Positions 22,536 through 30,305 of a stretch of DNA of 31,220 nt are shown here, piece by piece (the stretch's first letter is position 1; every line of letters begins with the position of its first letter). A model generated the notes under the pieces. The model made no database searches, was not told where the DNA came from, and was given only the letters and a program-made list of their open reading frames with translations. The stretch spans positions 1 through 31,220 of the IMG/VR virus record IMGVR_UViG_3300012922_000310, one strand, 5' to 3'. Made by a program: the position numbers and the translations under genes. The DNA comes from a virus.

Positions 22536-23012
22536 ATGACCGTCGCGACCACGCCCCTCCAATTTCCGCTGATCAACGGCGCAGGGCTCTCGTATCCGTC
22601 GATCGAGTTGAAGATCAACGGGCTGATCTTCCGCGGGTTCAAGAGCATCAATTACGACTACAGCCGCGAGCGCGTGAAGACCTACGGCAACTCACCCGAT
22701 CCTCTGTTCAAGACGATCGGAAAAGCCGACTACACGGCCGACGCGGAGATTTATCTAGCCGAGTGGAACGTGTTCCTAGCGCAACTCGGCAAGGGATTCG
22801 GCGACGTGTTTTTCCCCGTGCTCGTGACGTACACGCAGCCGGGGTTCGACACGGTTCAGGACTCGATTCTCGGGTGCACGATCGACAAGATGACCGCATC
22901 GCAGTCGGAAGGGCCCGACCCGCTCGTGCGGAAGGTCGAGTTCAACCCGCTCAAGATCCTATACAACGGCAATGATCCGCTCGCGATCCCGCTTGCTCCT
23001 CCTCCGCAGTGA
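22536..23012 (+). CDS. Tail tube protein
   Basis: 158 residues, ATG three bases after the sheath stop. The fold pattern is that of small contractile-tail tube proteins: P-S-I-E-L-K-I-N-G-L-I-F-R-G-F-K-S-I-N-Y near the N-terminus, then G-K-A-D-Y-T-A-D-A-E-I-Y-L-A-E-W, a central T-Y-T-Q-P-G-F and V-E-F-N-P-L-K-I-L-Y. Synteny right after the sheath makes the call strong. Confidence 0.82.
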   Translation: MTVATTPLQFPLINGAGLSYPSIELKINGLIFRGFKSINYDYSRERVKTYGNSPDPLFKTIGKADYTADAEIYLAEWNVFLAQLGKGFGDVFFPVLVTYTQPGFDTVQDSILGCTIDKMTASQSEGPDPLVRKVEFNPLKILYNGNDPLAIPLAPPPQ

Positions 23013-23103
23013 GGTAGCCTCACATCACGCTTGACGCGTGGCTGCGCGCGTTTGGGGCCGGTCGCGGCGGTCCCTTTCCTAACCCGGAAAGGTGACCTCA
23101 ATC
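23013..23103 (+). promoter_or_regulatory. Leader hairpin before tail-assembly chaperone
   Basis: The 91-base gap contains a perfect 7-bp hairpin CCTTTCC-TAACCC-GGAAAGG (23073-23092). Its 3' arm overlaps the likely Shine-Dalgarno AGGTGA (23090-23095), eight bases before the ATG at 23104. Folding would partly mask the ribosome site and may lower or regulate translation of the chaperone relative to the tube protein. A purely structural role, or transcript end processing, is also possible. Confidence 0.45.
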
Positions 23104-23475
23104 ATGCCGCCCATTACCGAAGAGCAACTCGCCGCGCTGCAGCGCGATTACCGACGTGTAAAAGTCATCCGCATCGGCGAGCTCGAATTCGCGATCCGCG
23201 CGCCGAAGAGCCACGAGTACAAGACGTTCCGCCGAAAGGCATTCGGTGACCAGCGGGCGGACGCGATGGAGGACATGCTCCGTCTGCTCGTCGTTTCGCC
23301 ATCGCGCGCCGAGTTCGATCTCGTCCTCGACGAGTACCCCGGGCTCGCCGAGTCAAAGGACGTTGGTCGCGCCATCGAATCGTTCGTCGGTATGGTGGCC
23401 GATGAATCGGGAAAAGGCTCGCCGCCGTCGTCGAGTACCAGCGCAGCCGGCCCGCCGCGCTCGCCGACGGCCTGA
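23104..23475 (+). CDS. Tail assembly chaperone, short form
   Basis: 123 residues, ATG at 23104; an in-frame GTG at 23092 lies inside the ribosome site. The order (after tube, before tape measure) and composition (helical, charged; R-A-P-K-S-H-E-Y, then D-A-M-E-D-M-L-R-L-L) fit tail assembly chaperones such as lambda gpG or Mu gp41, which coat the tape measure during tail assembly. Near its end, codons G-GGA-AAA form a slippery heptamer and the last 20 residues become low-complexity Ser/Pro/Ala, a typical zero-frame ending. Confidence 0.75.
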   Translation: MPPITEEQLAALQRDYRRVKVIRIGELEFAIRAPKSHEYKTFRRKAFGDQRADAMEDMLRLLVVSPSRAEFDLVLDEYPGLAESKDVGRAIESFVGMVADESGKGSPPSSSTSAAGPPRSPTA

Positions 23476-23591
23476 CGCTTTGGCTCGACGGCGATCGTGA
23501 CCTCGACGCGGAGGGCGCGTCGAGGGTCGTAGCGGAGCTCATCGTGCGCGGTCTCGCGTGGCTCGTGGCCCAACAGAAATCGAAGAGGTGA
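23104..23591 (+). CDS. Tail assembly chaperone, -1 frameshifted long form
   Basis: Slippage by -1 at GGGAAAA (23409-23415) joins residues 1-104 to 58 residues encoded up to 23591, giving 162. The -1 frame has no stop downstream of the heptamer and reads as normal protein (L-A-A-V-V-E-Y-Q, then L-T-L-W-L-D-G and V-A-E-L-I-V-R-G-L-A-W), unlike the other frames. A 7-bp stem, GCCGTCG (23424-23430) with CGACGGC (23465-23471), lies eight bases downstream, a good distance for stimulating slippage. This mirrors lambda G-T. Confidence 0.75.
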
Positions 23592-23597
23592 CGGCGC

Positions 23598-25217
23598 GTG
23601 TTCGAAGAGACGCTCACGTTGATCGACCAGGTGTCCGGGCCCGCGGCCAAGATGTCGGGCACCGTCGAGGATCTCAGCGGCGTCGTCGGCCAGCTTGCGA
23701 AGGGCGACCTCTCGAGCGCGTCGAGTGCGCTAGGCGACATGGCGAAGGGGCTCGACTCCGTGATTCCCGGTCTCGGAACGCTGACGAGCATCGCGCTCGG
23801 TGCGGCGGGTGCCCTTGCGGGGCTCGTCGCTGCGGGCGCGATGTTCGCCATGCAGGCCGCCGAGGAGAAACGTCAGCTCATCTCGACGTATGACGCGCTC
23901 CTCGGGTTCGCGGGCGCGGGCGAGCAAGCGGACGACATGCTCTCGAACCTCTCGCGCACGCTGCCGCAGACGAAGGACCAACTTGCCTCGTGGGGTAAGC
24001 AGTTCGCCGCGATGGGCGTCACGGACCTCGGCGCGCTCCAAGGTCAACTCACCGCTACCGCATCGGCGCAAGCGCTCATGGGTGACAAGGGCGCGGCGGC
24101 GTACACGAGCCTCAGCAAAAAAATTCAAGAGTCGATCGTCGCCCATCAGGGACTCAAGGTCAGCGACAAGCAACTTCAGTCGCTCGCGACGACGGGCACA
24201 AACGTCGCCGACGTCGCGGCCCAGATGGGCATGACGACGAACGCGCTTCGCGAGGGCCTCAATAAGGGCACCATCAGTGCCGATAAGTTCGGTAATGCAC
24301 TCCAGCAAGCGCTCATCGCGAAGGGTAAGAAGCCTCTCGAAACGATGGCGATGGGAATGGGCGCGCAGATCGCGCACCTCAAGCAAAACATCGGCGACAT
24401 CTTCGAGGACTCCAACCCGGGGCCGTTCCTCGGCGGCATGAAAGACCTGCTCTCGATCTTCGATCAGAACACCGCGAGCGGGCGCGCCATGAAGGCGGCT
24501 GTCGTCGGGTTCTTCAACGGCGTCTTTTCGATCGCCGGCAAGGTGCTGCCTTACCTCAAAAAGTTCTTCCTCGACCTCGTGATCGCGGGGCTGAAGATTT
24601 ATATCGCGCTGAAGCCGTCGATCACCGCGTTCAAGCAGCTGTTCGCCGGCAAGAGCTCGGGCGACGTCTTTGCCGGCATGCTCAAAACCGTCGTGATCGA
24701 GATCGAGGCCATCGGCTACATGGTGACGACCGCGATCGCGATGTTCACCAAGATGGTCACGATCGGGGAAGCCGTCGCTTCCGGTCTGAGCGACGCATTC
24801 TCGGCGGTGACGGACATCGTATCCGGGTTCATCGACGGTATCGTGAACGGGCTGACGGGCGGCGTTAGCCGGGTCGTCGACGCCGCGAAGGGCCTTGCGA
24901 CCGGCGCGATGGACGCCGTCAAGGGCGTCCTCGGCATCTCGTCGCCATCGCGCGTTATGATGCAGCTCGGCGGGCACACCGCGGCGGGCTTCGCGGGCGG
25001 TCTCAACGACGGCGTCGGCATGGTGAAACAGTCCGCGTACGGCATGGGTGACGCCGCGACGTCGGGCGCGAGTTCGGGCGGCGGGTCGACGGGCGGCGGT
25101 GATGCAAACATCAACGTCAGCGTCGTGATCGACGGAGCCGGCAAAAGCGCGCTCGAGATTACAGAGGAGATGGTCGCAACGGTGTTCGAGCGTCTCGCGC
25201 TGGAGACGGGCCTATGA
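23598..25217 (+). CDS. Tape measure protein
   Basis: 539 residues from GTG at 23598. It sets tail length by spanning the tube. Long Ala/Gly-rich helical regions, a hydrophobic segment at about 61-86, more hydrophobic patches at 320-400, and the C-terminal L-G-I-S-S-P-S-R-V-M-M-Q-L-G-G-H-T-A-A-G-F (about 445-465), a hallmark of tape measure proteins. A Gly/Ser-rich linker and a short beta/helical tail follow. At 539 residues it predicts a short tail, by the usual 0.15 nm per residue about 80 nm. Confidence 0.88.
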   Translation: MFEETLTLIDQVSGPAAKMSGTVEDLSGVVGQLAKGDLSSASSALGDMAKGLDSVIPGLGTLTSIALGAAGALAGLVAAGAMFAMQAAEEKRQLISTYDALLGFAGAGEQADDMLSNLSRTLPQTKDQLASWGKQFAAMGVTDLGALQGQLTATASAQALMGDKGAAAYTSLSKKIQESIVAHQGLKVSDKQLQSLATTGTNVADVAAQMGMTTNALREGLNKGTISADKFGNALQQALIAKGKKPLETMAMGMGAQIAHLKQNIGDIFEDSNPGPFLGGMKDLLSIFDQNTASGRAMKAAVVGFFNGVFSIAGKVLPYLKKFFLDLVIAGLKIYIALKPSITAFKQLFAGKSSGDVFAGMLKTVVIEIEAIGYMVTTAIAMFTKMVTIGEAVASGLSDAFSAVTDIVSGFIDGIVNGLTGGVSRVVDAAKGLATGAMDAVKGVLGISSPSRVMMQLGGHTAAGFAGGLNDGVGMVKQSAYGMGDAATSGASSGGGSTGGGDANINVSVVIDGAGKSALEITEEMVATVFERLALETGL

Positions 25218-25783
25218 CGACCGGCCAACTGAACCCCTTTGACAATCCAGAGGCGTACGACGTCGTCGTCCTCGGCGGCGTCACGAGCCCTGGCGTCGTC
25301 AAGCCCGGCGCGATTACTGGATTCAAGCGCGCACACGAGTGGGATATCAAAAAGGGCAAGGGAGCAAAGGGCGCCACGCTCACGTACGTCCAGCGTCCGC
25401 CCGCGCAGGGCACGATCACGTTCACGTTAGGCACGCGTGAACACTTCACGGCGTGGGAGAGCTTTCGACCACAATTCAAGTACGACCCGACCAAAAAGAA
25501 TCCTCAGGCGCTCGACATCTTCCACCCCGTGCTCGCCGATCTCGATATTCACTCGGTGGTGTGTGAGTCGCTCTCGCAACTCGAGAATGACGGCTATGGC
25601 GAGTGGACCTGCGTCGTCGAACTCTGCGAGTACTTCCCCCCGCCGAAGGCGCCCGCGGTCGGCACGCCCACGACGAGCCAGACGAACACGAATCCCAAGA
25701 CCGCAGCGAATCAGCAGCCCGCCGTCCAGGATGCGCAGCAGGCCGAGATTCAGCGCTTGCTCGATCAGGCGAGTCAACCATGA
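25214..25783 (+). CDS. Tail protein downstream of tape measure
   Basis: 189 residues, ATGA overlap at 25214. Residues about 10-130 are beta-rich with V-V-L-G-G-V, I-T-F-T-L-G-T-R-E-H-F-T-A-W and D-L-D-I-H-S-V-V-C-E-S-L; the last 50 are Pro/Thr/Gln/Asn-rich and probably disordered, ending in a helix. It takes the place of Mu gp43 (N) between tape measure and hub, but is much shorter. A baseplate-distal tube or hub adaptor role is inferred from position. Confidence 0.55.
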   Translation: MTTGQLNPFDNPEAYDVVVLGGVTSPGVVKPGAITGFKRAHEWDIKKGKGAKGATLTYVQRPPAQGTITFTLGTREHFTAWESFRPQFKYDPTKKNPQALDIFHPVLADLDIHSVVCESLSQLENDGYGEWTCVVELCEYFPPPKAPAVGTPTTSQTNTNPKTAANQQPAVQDAQQAEIQRLLDQASQP

Positions 25784-26466
25784 CGCAGTACGCAGACCTC
25801 AATGGCAATCGCATCGTGAGCGGGTCGATAACCGTCCCGTACTACGGCGCGTGGGCGGCGGACCTCTCGCTCTCGTCTTCAGAGCCGCTCGCGTCGGGGC
25901 CCATGGCGTGCCGCCTGACTCTGGGCGCTCTCGTCCTCATCGGCACCGCCTACCGCACGGCACCGTTCACGGCGTCGCGCGCGGCACGACTCGTCGGCGG
26001 CGCGGGCGGGTGGCGCAAGACGATCCCGAAGCGCGCCTATTTCGCCGCGGGCGGGCTCCCGTTGAGCCTCGTACTCGGCGATGCCGCGATGGACTCCGGC
26101 GAGACGCTATCGCTCGCCGCTGACGCCCTCATCGGCGACCATCTCACGCGACCCGAGGGGCCGGCGCAGCGGATGCTCCGCAAACTCGTCTCGCTTTGGT
26201 GGATCGACCCGGCGACGGGCGCGACGCGCGTAGCCGATTCGCGCCCCTCCGCGAGCATCAAGACGGACTTTCAGATCGTCTCGTGGCGCGCGGACCTCGG
26301 CCAGTTCCGAATCGCGACAGAGGCGCTCCAGGACTGGCTGCCGGGCAACACGTTCACCGCGCCGACGGTGCCCTTCGAGCAGACGATCGCATCGTCGACG
26401 TTCCACGTAGACGACAAGGGCACGCTGCGCGTGGAGGTGCTCACCGCGGGAGCAATTGCCGCATGA
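25780..26466 (+). CDS. Possible baseplate hub-region protein
   Basis: 228 residues from ATG at 25780 (ATGA overlap). Beta-rich, with V-P-Y-Y-G-A-W-A-A-D-L near the start (a pattern seen in hub and tail-lysozyme-like domains), G-G-A-G-G-W-R-K-T, a helical middle and a beta C-terminus with V-P-F-E-Q-T-I-A-S-S-T-F. It sits where Mu encodes its hub protein gp44 but is shorter. Function assigned from order only. Confidence 0.5.
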   Translation: MTQYADLNGNRIVSGSITVPYYGAWAADLSLSSSEPLASGPMACRLTLGALVLIGTAYRTAPFTASRAARLVGGAGGWRKTIPKRAYFAAGGLPLSLVLGDAAMDSGETLSLAADALIGDHLTRPEGPAQRMLRKLVSLWWIDPATGATRVADSRPSASIKTDFQIVSWRADLGQFRIATEALQDWLPGNTFTAPTVPFEQTIASSTFHVDDKGTLRVEVLTAGAIAA

Positions 26467-26930
26467 GCATCACCGACCGCGACCGACTCCTCGAGAACAT
26501 CCGACGCATCGTCGAGGATGAGATCCGCGCCGTGGCTGGCTACCCCGCGACGTACGAATACGTCATCGTGAGCGGGTCGACGGACAGCCTCAGCGCGGAG
26601 CCCGCACCGAGCGATCCGCCGCTCGACCTGCCCGGCCTGAACCAGGTGCCCATGCGCCCGTCGTCGATCGGCCATGTGACACCGCTTCCGGGCAAGCGGT
26701 GTCACATCGTTTTTCTCAACGGCGACCTGAGGAAGCCATCGTGCACGTGGGTCGAGCCCGACACCGGGCAGCCCATCGCGCGCACGGGCGACTCGGTGCA
26801 AGTCACCATCACACCGGCCGATGTCGCAACGATGGTCCTCGCGAACAGCGGTGGTCCCGTCACCGCGGGTGCCCCCGTCACCATTACCGGTCAGGTCACC
26901 GGCGGTTCGTCGCGGGTGACCAGTGAGTAA
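26463..26930 (+). CDS. Baseplate spike / assembly protein V-like (Mu gp45-like)
   Basis: 155 residues from ATG at 26463. After a helical start (D-R-L-L-E-N-I-R-R-I-V-E-D-E-I) the protein has an OB-like segment, G-H-V-T-P-L-P-G-K-R-C-H-I-V-F-L-N-G-D near 70-88, matching the G-x-V-x-x-P-x-G pattern of gpV proteins, then beta repeats of Thr/Val/Gly that suggest a trimeric spike shaft. It lacks an obvious HxH iron tip. A 14-bp perfect inverted repeat lies in its coding sequence (26674-26707). Confidence 0.65.
   Translation: MSITDRDRLLENIRRIVEDEIRAVAGYPATYEYVIVSGSTDSLSAEPAPSDPPLDLPGLNQVPMRPSSIGHVTPLPGKRCHIVFLNGDLRKPSCTWVEPDTGQPIARTGDSVQVTITPADVATMVLANSGGPVTAGAPVTITGQVTGGSSRVTSE
26674..26714 (+). 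terminator. Candidate intragenic hairpin-T-run terminator
   Basis: Perfect 14-bp inverted repeat, ATGTGACACCGCTT (26674-26687) and AAGCGGTGTCACAT (26694-26707), with loop CCGGGC, followed two bases later by TTTTT (26710-26714). In geometry this is a rho-independent terminator, but it lies inside the spike gene. It could attenuate transcription into the distal baseplate genes or act as an RNA-processing or recombination element. The coding frame is uninterrupted. Confidence 0.4.
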
Positions 26931-27345
26931 CGTCGCCTCACTACGCCCGCGTCCCGACTTCGGCTCGTCGTGGTCGTGCGTCGAGGATCTCACGATGCCG
27001 TCGGTGCTAGTGAAGGGCAATCGAGTCGTCGGCGAAGCAATCGCGCGACGCCTCACCTCGCCACGAGGGCAACTCGTCGACGATCCAAATTACGGATTCG
27101 CGCTCTCGGAATTCGTGAACGCAGACCTCACGCCCACGGACCTCGTCCGAATCCAGGCGAGCGTGCAAGCCGAGTGCGTGAAGGACGAACGCGTGTTCTC
27201 TGCCGTCGCCACGGTCACGCTCGCGACGACCGCAGCGGGCGCGGTGCTCATCGCGACGATCGTCGTCACGACGGCGACGGGTCCGTTCCTGCTCGTCCTA
27301 TCGGTGAATGATATCTCGGCCGAGATCCTCCAGGTGACCCCATGA
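26923..27345 (+). CDS. Baseplate wedge protein W (gp25 / Mu gp46-like)
   Basis: 140 residues from GTG at 26923, overlapping the spike gene's stop by eight bases. The core I-A-R-R-L-T-S-P-R-G-Q-L-V-D-D-P-N-Y-G-F is the classic gp25/gp46 signature, where the Arg-Leu-x-Thr/Ser-Pro-x-Gly motif is conserved among contractile injection systems. The N-terminal 20 residues are variable. It forms the inner baseplate wedge that interfaces with sheath. Confidence 0.85.
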   Translation: MSNVASLRPRPDFGSSWSCVEDLTMPSVLVKGNRVVGEAIARRLTSPRGQLVDDPNYGFALSEFVNADLTPTDLVRIQASVQAECVKDERVFSAVATVTLATTAAGAVLIATIVVTTATGPFLLVLSVNDISAEILQVTP

Positions 27346-29117
27346 CGCTGACGATCGACGAGCTCTTCCAGCCGCGCCTATCCGGCGTCGGCCCGAACGT
27401 ACCGCCGGGCGGCTCGTGGCTGTCCGTGCTCATCACCGACGCGCAGACGCTTGGGCTTCCCACAACGTCGTGGCAGCCGGGGCAACCCGAGCGGACGATC
27501 CTCTCGATCGATGCGGTCGAATTCTCCCAGATGGACGCGCTCATCTCGCAGATCGCGCAGGGAGGCTTCCTTGACTTCGCAGCATCGGGCACCGTGACCT
27601 ACGTGGCTCTGAACGGCCAGACGGTCACGTTTCCCGTCACGCCCGATCCGTCGATCCCTTCGCAAAACCCGACGGGACGGCCCGGATGGCTCGACGAGCT
27701 CGGAACTAGCTCCTACGACGAGGAGCGTATCCCCGCGACGTACGCGAGCGGGCCGCTCTCGTTCGTCAATCGATCCGCATCGACGCTCGGACCGTTTCTC
27801 GCGGGCACCTATCACGCCGCGAACTACCTCACCAAAAAAACGTATTCGAACCTCGCCTCGCTCTCGATCCCGCCGTCGGCGATCGCAGGCACCGGCGGCA
27901 TCATCACGGCGGTCTCCGTCGGCCTCCCAACGACCATCACGACGCAGTCCGCGCACGGGCTCGCGCTCGGCGCGGTCGTGTTCATCGACGACACGAGGGG
28001 CGTTTCCGGGCTAAACGGCGTGTTCGCGCAGGTGGCCGCGGCCACGGCAACGACGATCCAGATCGCCGTGACCACCGCCGGAACGTGGACAGGCGGCGGC
28101 TCGGTGTTCGCGTGCACGACTGCCACGATGCGAGCGGACCTCATCGGCCCGGACAGCGATGCCGCGCCGGGCTCGGTCATCGCACCGATCACGCAGCTCA
28201 CGAGCGTTTCGATTTTCAACGTGACGTCGTGGGCCGGCGCGCAGTGGGAGAGCAATCTCGCGTACGCCGCACGGTGCCGCCTAAAACTCGCCGCGATCTC
28301 CCCGAATGGCGCCTCGGCGGCGTTCGAGTACGTCGCCCTCACCGCGGTCCGTTTGCTCGGCGAGGAGGACCCGCCGATCACGCTGACGAACGGGCCCATC
28401 ATCTCGGCGATCACGTCGGCGAACCCCGTCACCGGCGAGCTCACGACGACGATCGCAAGCTCCAGCCCCGCGTCCTCGGTCCTCGGCGCCGCCGTTACCC
28501 CTGGCTGCGCCCAGCTCGCCGTGACGAGCGTCTCGGGCACACCGTGCACGGTGACCACGGCCTCACCTCACGGCCTCACATCGGGCAACGTGGCGACCGT
28601 GGCGAACGTGGTCGGCGTTCCTGAGGCGAACACCACCACGACGGTAACGGTCGTTACGAGCACATCGTTTGAACTCGACGGAACGACGCCATCAGGATCG
28701 TACATCGGTGGGGGCACCGTCGAGGGCGGCGACCTCGGCCAGGTCGACCGGCTCCTCCAAAACACGTGCGTAAACGACACGACGATCGCGTTCACCGCGT
28801 CCGCGCTTGCTCTTCCCATCGCAGTCTCCGCGATCGTGTCGGTGCCGCAAGCGTTCGTCGCGACCTATCAGGCGGCGGTCGGGAACGCGCTCGTGCGCTA
28901 CTTCGCGTCGCTTCCGATCGGCGGGAACGTGGGCGTGGTCCCTATCAGCGCGGTCGACGGGATCTTGTTCAACTCGGGTGTCGTGCCCGGCGCGCTTCCG
29001 TTCGTCCAGTCGATCTCCGCACTGACGATCAACGGCGTCGCCGCGGATGTCACGTACCCGACAAACCAGTACCAGGCACTCTCGGGCGTCAACACCATCA
29101 GCGTGGTCGGCGTCTGA
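27342..29117 (+). CDS. Baseplate protein J-like (Mu gp47) with inserted beta domains
   Basis: 591 residues, ATGA overlap. The N- and C-terminal parts (E-R-T-I-L-S-I-D-A-V near 50-60; the C-terminal V-R-Y-F-A-S-L-P-I-G-G-N-V and A-L-P-F-V-Q-S-I-S-A-L-T-I-N-G) match gpJ wedge proteins. Two insertions with the same pattern, residues about 186-258 and 392-462, each run T-x-x-x-H-G-L...V-x-G-x-x-x-G-x-x-x-V-x-x-x-T-x-T, ending G-G-G-S/T-V, resembling the FCCH-type beta domain seen in tail proteins. They make the protein longer than usual (about 350-400). Confidence 0.8.
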   Translation: MTLTIDELFQPRLSGVGPNVPPGGSWLSVLITDAQTLGLPTTSWQPGQPERTILSIDAVEFSQMDALISQIAQGGFLDFAASGTVTYVALNGQTVTFPVTPDPSIPSQNPTGRPGWLDELGTSSYDEERIPATYASGPLSFVNRSASTLGPFLAGTYHAANYLTKKTYSNLASLSIPPSAIAGTGGIITAVSVGLPTTITTQSAHGLALGAVVFIDDTRGVSGLNGVFAQVAAATATTIQIAVTTAGTWTGGGSVFACTTATMRADLIGPDSDAAPGSVIAPITQLTSVSIFNVTSWAGAQWESNLAYAARCRLKLAAISPNGASAAFEYVALTAVRLLGEEDPPITLTNGPIISAITSANPVTGELTTTIASSSPASSVLGAAVTPGCAQLAVTSVSGTPCTVTTASPHGLTSGNVATVANVVGVPEANTTTTVTVVTSTSFELDGTTPSGSYIGGGTVEGGDLGQVDRLLQNTCVNDTTIAFTASALALPIAVSAIVSVPQAFVATYQAAVGNALVRYFASLPIGGNVGVVPISAVDGILFNSGVVPGALPFVQSISALTINGVAADVTYPTNQYQALSGVNTISVVGV

Positions 29118-30298
29118 TGCCTCGTCATCGCGAATCCGTCGCGCTGCTCTCACCGCCGTTCCTCCTCGGCCCGAACGGCTCGCGCTACATGACGGTGTTC
29201 GCCAACGGGTGCAACTACCTAGAGGACAAGATCCGAGACGCGTCGAAGGCGCATATGCCAGGCCAGTCCGACCCGAGCGCGATCCCATTCCAAGCCGCAG
29301 ACCGGCTCCTGATCCAGGGACCTAGCGAGACGTCGGCCCAGTTTACCGCGCGCCTCTCGGGATCTCTCGACGCATGGGCCCGCGCAGGTTCGAGGTACGC
29401 CGTCCTATCGCAGGTGCAGGCCTACCTGACGAACATCTTTCCTGGCGTCGCCGCGAACCTCCCGGAGATTGGAATCGTCGGCGGCAACGCCACGTACACG
29501 ACATGGGACCAGTATCTCATCGGCTCGGCGCTCGGTGCAGAGCCGAACCATGTGCGCGTCACGCCTCAAAACTGGAACTGGGACGGCGCGTTTCACCCGT
29601 GGCGCAACTGGTTCATCGTCTATCTGTCGACGGCGCCCGTCGGCATCACGGGAACCGCCGCGACGTTCGCGAGCGCGGGCGGCAGCGGCGTCACCGGCGT
29701 GACATCGGGCTTCGTGACGGTCACGGGCATGTCCGGACTCACGGCCGACCAGGTGCAGCAATACATCGAGGTCGGGTTCTATACCGGCACCGCGATATTC
29801 AGCGTCAACGCGGGATCGTACCAGATCGTGTCGGTGCTCTCGGCGACGTCGTGCATCATCGCGGCGCCGACGGCGACCGTGCCTGACCCCGGCGGCACCG
29901 TCGAGTGGTCGATTCGCAAGTACCCGTATATGAAACCCGCACCCGTCTGCGGTGCACCCGACGCGGTGTGCGGATCCGGCTCGGTCGGCGTCGTCATGGC
30001 GGATGGTATGTCTGCAGCCGATCCCGTCTCGTCGATACGTTCGCTCATCGTGCGATGGAAGAGCGGCTCGACCTATTACCAGAACATCATTTTCTCGTTC
30101 GGCGCTACCGCGTTCGCGGGTGAATTCTCGCCCGCCTCGAGCGCTGGCGCTGGTAACCCGCCGGGTACCTGGACGACGTACGGGCACAACGTCGGCGGCG
30201 TATGGGTCGCACTTCGCGTGCCGCCCGTGAGCCCATTCACGTGTTTCGCGATCGGCACGGGTCGATGTGTACAGTGCAGCCAAGAGAACGTGACCTGA
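29117..30298 (+). CDS. Tail protein I-like baseplate protein with beta insertion
   Basis: 393 residues from ATG at 29117 (TGATG overlap). The N-terminal P-P-F-L-L-G-P-N-G, then D-A-W-A-R-A-G-S-R, follows the pattern of Mu gp48/gpI wedge proteins that connect J to the fibre. A region at about 192-264, rich in Val, Thr, Gly and ending in G-G-T-V-E-W, resembles the beta domain inserted in the J protein. The C-terminus is beta-rich with several cysteines. Assigned from order plus the N-terminus. Confidence 0.6.
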   Translation: MPRHRESVALLSPPFLLGPNGSRYMTVFANGCNYLEDKIRDASKAHMPGQSDPSAIPFQAADRLLIQGPSETSAQFTARLSGSLDAWARAGSRYAVLSQVQAYLTNIFPGVAANLPEIGIVGGNATYTTWDQYLIGSALGAEPNHVRVTPQNWNWDGAFHPWRNWFIVYLSTAPVGITGTAATFASAGGSGVTGVTSGFVTVTGMSGLTADQVQQYIEVGFYTGTAIFSVNAGSYQIVSVLSATSCIIAAPTATVPDPGGTVEWSIRKYPYMKPAPVCGAPDAVCGSGSVGVVMADGMSAADPVSSIRSLIVRWKSGSTYYQNIIFSFGATAFAGEFSPASSAGAGNPPGTWTTYGHNVGGVWVALRVPPVSPFTCFAIGTGRCVQCSQENVT

Positions 30299-30305
30299 GG
30301 ACCTC

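Noticed and set aside
23730-24977. 415-residue minus-strand frame
   Set aside because: Antisense to the tape measure gene; composition typical of GC-bias shadows.
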